Assembly (NCBI GenBank): GCA_003427395.1
Contig: BFEA01000597.1
Coordinates: forward strand, 877,388-898,194
From: Chara braunii
Lineage: Eukaryota; Streptophyta; Charophyceae; Charales; Characeae
DNA length: 20,807 bases
Reading direction: 5' to 3'
Below, piece after piece: positions 16,616 to 20,807 of the stretch. A program made the translations under genes and the position numbers. The notes beneath the pieces were generated by a model, which saw nothing but the letters and a program-made list of their open reading frames with translations, made no database searches and was not told where the DNA came from. How positions within the stretch are numbered: the first letter of the stretch is position 1; every line of letters starts with the position of its first letter.

Positions 16616-16912
16616 ATGGGCACGACAACAATTTGCACAGTATCAGTTCTCACTAGAGACAGTGGAACAAGCCAGAACATAGCTCGCACGAACCCAGTAG
16701 TGCTTGAATCACCCTCCCAAAAGCGCTACCAGCATTTGAGCAGAAAGCACCTTTTAGTGCCCTTTGTTGTTCCATCTGGCAGTACTAGTGAATCGGCTAT
16801 TGGGTGGTTTAAAATGTCAATGAACTTCGGGCAATTTTCAGATAATACTCAGACAACTATCAGGCAGTCCTCAGGCAGAGTTCAAGTGGCAACTGAGGGT
16901 TTGTCCGTCTAG
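16616..16912 (+). CDS. Unidentified ORF (98 codons) upstream of the 217-codon ORF
   Basis: The frame starts MGTTTICTVSVLTRDSG and includes SPSQKRYQHLSRKHLLVPFV and ESAIGWFKMSMNFGQFSDN. Composition is balanced, rich in Ser and Thr, without low-complexity runs, and unlike the stop-dense sequence to its left. It ends 113 nt before the next ORF and in a different frame. The gap is a CA-rich stretch, so the two ORFs might be exons of one gene, two genes of one element, or this one may be chance. No family was recognised. Confidence 0.3.
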   Translation: MGTTTICTVSVLTRDSGTSQNIARTNPVVLESPSQKRYQHLSRKHLLVPFVVPSGSTSESAIGWFKMSMNFGQFSDNTQTTIRQSSGRVQVATEGLSV

Positions 16913-17025
16913 TAACAATTGTCGTCCATTCAGCAAGCAACAATCAATTCAAACAGCAGCAAACATTCATCAATCAAAATCCGTTTTCGATCCTTCTAGC
17001 AGGAAGTATCTATCTGATTAAGCCC
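16913..17025 (+). promoter_or_regulatory. CA-rich leader before the 217-codon ORF
   Basis: The 113 nt between the two ORFs are rich in CAA, CAGCAA and ATCAATC words with few G residues, ending AAGCCCATG. Such CA-rich, unstructured leaders are typical of efficiently translated plant and plant-virus mRNAs. No splice sites were needed to reach the ATG. Confidence 0.3.
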
Positions 17026-17679
17026 ATGAGAGAAATCAACCCCACTTCAGTCGAGCAGTCTGTCCTCGACAGTCTCAATCAGGTAGCCTCAAAGGAAATT
17101 TTCCCATACAGTTATGTCAAGATCGATGACTTCAAGCGCGAAGATCTGTCAATCTTCGTCGTTCTTACAGAATTTGCAGGAGGTACAATCAGGAACCTGC
17201 AGGTATATCTGAAGAAAGGGAATGAGACACATCTGCACTTTGACGCTGTTTGGGTGGCAGCAGCTAAGTTCTTGCAATGGAAAGCTGAGAGACTTCAAGG
17301 AGACTCGAAGTTGGTCTACAGCTTTGGTCCCAAGCTCTTTACAAACTACCCTAAGCCTCCGATCCCTTGTCACTTTACGGATGGCTCTAGCTGGGGTGAC
17401 TTGGTAGATCTGGTAAAGAGATATGTTTCTCCAGCAACGATTGATTATGAGGCAGTGACTGAGCCATCCGAGTTTCCACATCTCAGACGATGGATCTTTT
17501 CTCAGCCATATCTTCCTACATTATGGGAGGAGTTTTGTGCTATGGTTGACTTCCGCATTATGGGACTTGGATGGAAGTGTTCAGAGTTCGCAGGCTTCAG
17601 GTGGCTCTACATTCAGAGACCACAGACTCAGAGAGTACGGAGACATGGCAAGAAGCCCAAACGACAGACAACAAAATGA
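17026..17679 (+). CDS. Unidentified 217-aa protein with basic C-terminus
   Basis: This is the longest intact protein-like frame in the right half. It reads MREINPTSVEQSVLDSLNQV, then a mixed alpha/beta-looking body (SYVKIDDF, IFVVLTEFAGGTIRNLQVYL, HLHFDAVWVAAAKFLQW), a Pro/aromatic part (FTNYPKPPIPCHFTDGSSWG), DLVDLVKRYVSPATIDYEAV, tryptophan-rich WIFSQPYLPTLWEEFCAMV and MGLGWKCSEFAGFRWLYIQ, and a basic tail RVRRHGKKPKRQ. There is no signal peptide or membrane segment. Composition is that of a genuine globular protein; the basic tail suggests nucleic-acid binding or nuclear targeting. It is intronless, has a CA-rich leader, and AATAAA lies about 300 bp after the stop. I do not recognise the family. 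Host gene, transposon accessory gene and an integrated virus-like structural gene are all possible. Confidence 0.55.
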   Translation: MREINPTSVEQSVLDSLNQVASKEIFPYSYVKIDDFKREDLSIFVVLTEFAGGTIRNLQVYLKKGNETHLHFDAVWVAAAKFLQWKAERLQGDSKLVYSFGPKLFTNYPKPPIPCHFTDGSSWGDLVDLVKRYVSPATIDYEAVTEPSEFPHLRRWIFSQPYLPTLWEEFCAMVDFRIMGLGWKCSEFAGFRWLYIQRPQTQRVRRHGKKPKRQTTK

Positions 17680-17974
17680 GAGATTGAGTGTGAGGTTTAG
17701 AGGGATGAGTGAGAACTCCTGATTGGTGCTGGCCATGCTCTTTTCACATGTACTCTCAGAAAATGTTATGAATTCTCATTCTTCCCTCATTTAACCTTGC
17801 CATTGCACGAGTCAGTCAGTCTTGCTTCTTGCATTGTTGTTTTGTTTGATGGTTGTACTCTCTGATGGTTCTGTCACGGTTCTCAAAATTAGTAGGCCGA
17901 CAAAATTGATGCATGCATGAGATATCAGTATTTCAAGATTATTATTTGCATGATTCTCAACTGTTCCGAATCAA
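17680..17974 (+). other. Probable 3' untranslated region of the 217-aa ORF
   Basis: T-rich sequence without open frames, including TTGTTGTTTTGTTTGATGG and TGCATGCATGA words, leading to an AATAAA signal. Confidence 0.35.
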
Positions 17975-17980
17975 AATAAA
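17975..17980 (+). promoter_or_regulatory. Polyadenylation signal candidate
   Basis: AATAAA within ATCAAAATAAAAAATTCC, placed after T-rich sequence and 296 bp beyond the stop of the 217-aa ORF. Confidence 0.35.
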
Positions 17981-18096
17981 AAATTCCTAAGACCGAGGAC
18001 CGACGAAGATCGCAATTGAAGGGTCTCGCTCGAAGCCGGACGCACACAACAGGAAGGGGTTTGCTTTAATTAATTTATTTTATTTACTGCAAACAT

Positions 18097-19304
18097 CTAC
18101 AAAATCCTGCGTGACAGCCTGTTGGCTTTCTGCTCGCCCGAAGTTGCCGGACTGGAAAAAGTGCGACAACGCGCAACAATGGAGAAGCGGGGCACAAACT
18201 TCCGATAGTATGACGCGAGATCAAGAAAAGAGCGCAGTTCACGAACATTCACGGGCTGAGGCCAGTTGCATATGACCTCCACCTTGCTTGCCTCGGGCTC
18301 TAGGCCTACAGCACACAACCGGTGCCCAAGAGAGATGACACTATCCTTCCCAAACTCGTATTTCTCTAAGTTGAGATGGAGTTGCATCTTTTTGAGGATG
18401 GTCAGTACTTCCTCAAGGTGCTTGAGGTGTTCATCCATGGACTTAGCTGAAGATTAGTATGTCATCAAGGTAGACCACCATGAACCGGCCAATCTGTTCG
18501 CGGAGGACTTTGTCCATGAGGCTTTGGAGGGTGGCCAGTGCGTTCGTGAGACCGAAGGGCATTACGGTAAACTCATAAAGCCCATCTCGTGTTTTGAACG
18601 CAGTTTTGTGCTGGTCCGCAGGATCGACTTCAATCTGGTGGTAGCCAGACTTGAGATCGATCTTGGAGAAGACCTTGCACCCACCTGCGGCAATCAAGCA
18701 AGTCATCTATTCGGGGTAATGGATAGGCGTTCTTTCTTATGATGCGGTTTTGGCCGCGATAGTCAATACACATGCGGAGTTTGCCTCCTTTTTTCAGAAC
18801 AAACAAAACAAGAGCACCAAATTCAGACTCATTAGGTTTGATCCACCCTTTGTCGATCATGTCGTCAATATGTTGCTGAAGTTCCTCCAACTCGCCGGGT
18901 CCCATTCGGTATACGCAGCCCTTTGGAGGAACAACACCGTCGACCAACTCAATGGTGTGTAGGACTGATCGCGTGGGGACTACACGTGGCTCGCCCAGAA
19001 CTTCCGGGAACCGATCGAGTAGGTTTTGGATGTTTGGTGGAACCGGTGGGGGTGGAGGATCAGCAAAGGGATCACCTAGATCAGGTCGCAGGTTGCGAAT
19101 AAAGGCGACCGAATCTGAAGTAGGATCATTTGGACTAGTAGAAGGTAGAGAAGTAGAGGTGCTAGAAGTAGAATCACTAGCCGAAGTAGTAGTGGTATTA
19201 ACCGCAAAAGTAGATGGCACCTGAGCAGGACGAACAAAGGCAACATACAACTGTTCTTCCTCCTTGTGCTTGCGCCATTTCTTGCAGAACTTCATAGCTT
19301 TTTG
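18097..19304 (-). pseudogene. Ty3/gypsy retrotransposon reverse transcriptase, truncated and frameshifted
   Basis: An intact RT copies element RNA into DNA for integration. The minus strand reads in three frames. (a) 19295-18690: [20 protein letters not shown], a Ser/Thr/Pro linker, [79 protein letters not shown]. (b) After a frameshift near 18690, to 18443: [31 protein letters not shown], and the catalytic YLDD at 18472-18461, then a stop. (c) 18438-18097 after one extra base near 18455: HLNLEKYEFGKDSVISLGHR and LRSFLDLASYYRKFVPRFS; similarity stops near 18170. RNase H and integrase are absent, and protease and Gag are cut off near 19304. Point changes at conserved sites (Leu for Pro in SEFGALV and NALATLQ; Gln for Leu in DYRGQN) agree with a dead copy. 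The closest relatives appear to be plant/charophyte gypsy elements. Confidence 0.9.
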
Positions 19305-19822
19305 AACGTCGCAGCCAACACCACTGCGATCCCACTAGTCAATAGTGCACACAATGCACAGAAGGAGTACCGGAGACCCTGCGTCACTGTCTCCTTTCTT
19401 GCCCAGAAGCACTATACCTTTGGGACGAGGCCAGTCCGCTCTGGGCTAAAATCACGGAGCCCCCCTTTCCCAAAGGGGAGGAGACGCTTCTGATAGGAAG
19501 CGACCTCCCCGCAGCCTGGCATCAGTACCCAAAGCGCACATTCCAGCTTATAAGGCAATACGTACCGTGGACAATATGGAAGCGCAGATGCCAGCNGGCA
19601 ATCGGAAACAAGCCAATGCACAGGCGAGAAGCGAAGGAGACACTCTACAATCTACTGGAAACAGACATCCGGGCACAATGGAAGGGTATCAGCAAGCAGA
19701 CCCAGCAAAACCCAATGCGAGCGAAGGACCTAATCGAAAATTTTCAAAAGAGGGGTCTTATTCCAATGGAAGATAGCAACGTTAGAAGGCTCGGCACTGA
19801 GTTTCCATTTAAAGGTAGATAA
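19304..19822 (+). pseudogene. LINE (non-LTR retrotransposon) C-terminal fragment with zf-RVT domain
   Basis: A plus-strand frame without an initiating Met is open from 19346 to the TAA at 19820-19822 (158 codons). It reads CTQCTEGVPETLRHCLLSCP, then EALYLWDEA. This CxxC...ET..H....C arrangement, followed by a Leu-Trp, is the zinc-binding zf-RVT domain near the C-terminus of plant-type LINE ORF2. It continues FQLIRQYVPWTIWKRRC and REAKETLYNLLETDIRAQW, typical of the tail helices that follow, and ends EFPFKGR. Similar sequence continues upstream to about 19304 across one in-frame TAG (19343-19345), where a Trp codon would fit. The single N at 19596 keeps the frame. RT and endonuclease domains are missing, so it is 5'-truncated or cut at its junction with the gypsy fragment. 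Confidence 0.7.
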
Positions 19823-19912
19823 ATTGAACAGGAAACAACCAGGGATTTAGGGTTTACACAGAAGCAGTCAAAAAAGGAACAGAGTAAGGACTTAAAGCAT
19901 AGGACCTCTACG
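19823..19912 (+). other. Possible LINE 3' untranslated sequence
   Basis: A-rich, non-coding sequence directly after the LINE stop codon, before the CCGGA cluster. No polyadenylation signal stands out. Confidence 0.3.
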
Positions 19913-20060
19913 CCGGACCGGACTCCGGACCGAATCCGGACCCCGGACCCCGGACTTCCCGGCGATATCCGGACTTCCGGAAACCCGGAATATTCCGGAA
20001 TATCCGGACTGGTCCGGAACCCCTGTCCGGATGCCTGTCCGGAACCCTTGTATTTTCCGG
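19913..20060. repeat. CCGGA-rich cluster
   Basis: About fourteen CCGGA words fall in roughly 150 bp, many as TCCGGAC or TCCGGAA, with a 14-bp perfect palindrome CCGGAATATTCCGG at 19985-19998. Spacing is irregular (about 6-16 bp), so this is a motif cluster and not a simple tandem array. Confidence 0.75.
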
Positions 20061-20063
20061 GGG

Positions 20064-20095
20064 AAAAAAAAAAAAAGAAAAAAAAAAAGAAAAAC
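20064..20095 (+). repeat. A-rich tail
   Basis: About 30 nt of A interrupted by single G residues. It may be the 3' tail of the LINE that ends at 19822 or of a short element containing the CCGGA cluster. No matching target-site duplication was identified. Confidence 0.6.
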
Positions 20096-20117
20096 ACTGT
20101 GGGGGGAATGCTGATCT

Positions 20118-20333
20118 CAGGTCTGCATCTCAACAGTTCATGGGTGTGCAACAGAAGGCTGAATTATGCCGTTGGGCCGCATTGGCTATATCACCGGCCC
20201 CAGGTAATTCAGAATTATTTCATTCTGGTCATCTGATTGTATCTGGATTCGAACTTGGGTCTGTATTGCAACAGGTCGTGGGTGTGCAAAGTGGGCTAGG
20301 CCCGTTGGAATGCCGTTGGCTTTTTGCCAACGG
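20118..20333 (-). repeat. Tandemly duplicated SINE-like segment with tRNA-type B box
   Basis: 20120-20166 (GTCTGCATCTCAACAG, GGGTGTGCAA, AGGCT, TGCCGTTGG) is repeated at 20258-20318 (GTCTGTATTGCAACAG, GGGTGTGCAA, GGGCT, TGCCGTTGG), about 138 bp apart. On the minus strand 20256-20245 reads AAGTTCGAATCC, an almost perfect tRNA B box. A weak A-box-like TAGCCCACTTTG lies at 20298-20287, at tRNA-like spacing. Anticodon-stem pairing is lost and no Pol III terminator/tail was identified. Confidence 0.35.
20313..20333. repeat. 8-bp perfect hairpin
   Basis: CCGTTGGC and GCCAACGG flank TTTTT. A second small hairpin, CCCGCCA and TGGCGGG around AG, lies at 20387-20402. Confidence 0.6.
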
Positions 20334-20402
20334 TCACGTGAAAAAGCCAGCGTGTGAAAAATAGGCAAAAAAAAGAACTTAGAGAACCCGCCAAGTGGCG
20401 GG

Positions 20403-20807
20403 CAGAGGGAAACATGGAACAGAAAGTCCCTCCCCCTCCTGTTGCAGGGGCCTCTTCTGATGGCCGTTTTTTTCTTTCTTAAAATGGCATATTCGGTTTT
20501 GTTTTTCTTTCTTTTTTTCTTGTTTGTCGTTTGCTGGAATGTACAAAGCATGCAATCCTGGGAAGGTGCCGCACGCGTTGAAAGGGCAAGCCATGCCAAT
20601 CTGCCAAAAACAAGGAAAAAAAACAACAGAAAAACGAAAAAAAATTGGTCCGTTGGAGAGCGGCCATACAGCTCGGCTCCACTACTCACCATATGCACAA
20701 AAGACAGAAACTGTGGTGGTGTATCTTTCCATGTTGTAGCAGAAGATTCATTTTCATTTTGCACTTGGTGAGTAGTGCAGCCAGGCCCAAAGCCCCAGAG
20801 TCGTTGC
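20403..20807. other. No recognised gene
   Basis: T-rich (20467-20522) and A-rich (20609-20645) low-complexity tracts with otherwise unremarkable sequence. Open frames here arise from these tracts and show no domain. Confidence 0.4.

Noticed and set aside
20048-20771. Frames through A- and T-rich tracts near the right edge
   Set aside because: Poly-Lys or poly-Phe from low-complexity tracts, no domains.

Overview
This is a gene-poor stretch of eukaryotic nuclear DNA made mostly of decayed transposable elements. There are no bacterial operons or bacterial gene signals. A charophyte green alga, perhaps Chara-like, is the best guess for the source. Three things point that way: a plant/charophyte-type Ty3/gypsy reverse transcriptase, a plant-type LINE with a zf-RVT domain, and a DNMT3-like cytosine methyltransferase remnant placed inside an LTR retroelement. 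DNMT-carrying retrotransposons have been reported from charophytes and dinoflagellates. The host call is inference.

Layout. (1) About 605-9612: a minus-strand LTR-type retroelement complex. Diverged copies of one LTR-like repeat lie at about 605-2544, 6640-7990 and 8000-9612. In minus-strand order the complex reads: repeat beginning TGTCGGGACC at 9612; internally duplicated repeat down to about 6640; gag-like acidic ORF (6651-6217); about 2.7 kb with several unrelated tandem arrays and no recognisable RT or integrase; a broken DNMT3-like methyltransferase (about 3345-2810); a polypurine tract at 2558-2545; and another LTR start at 2544. A second copy of the pol-end/polypurine-tract module lies at 3940-3973, on the other side of the DNMT. 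The LTR-like repeat carries a chain of short, nearly perfect hairpins, some of which keep pairing between copies through compensatory changes. (2) 9613-11100: AT-rich sequence, a 73/69-bp tandem repeat, and a probable first exon of an unidentified minus-strand gene with a TATA box. (3) 11100-16600: mostly unannotatable, with a microsatellite, hairpins, a purine-rich block and a 23-T run. (4) 16616-17980: two intact plus-strand ORFs (98 and 217 codons) with a CA-rich leader and an AATAAA signal, family unknown. (5) 18097-19304: a truncated, frameshifted Ty3/gypsy reverse transcriptase on the minus strand. It abuts a LINE C-terminal fragment with a CCHC zf-RVT domain (19304-19822, plus). After that come a CCGGA-rich cluster, an A-rich tail and a duplicated SINE-like segment.

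The central story is the retroelement with a captured DNA methyltransferase and hairpin-packed terminal repeats. All of it is degraded in this copy. One part of the DNMT reading frame is further confused by an assembly artefact: a 95-bp exact duplication around a single N at 3086. All alignments and counts here were made by eye.
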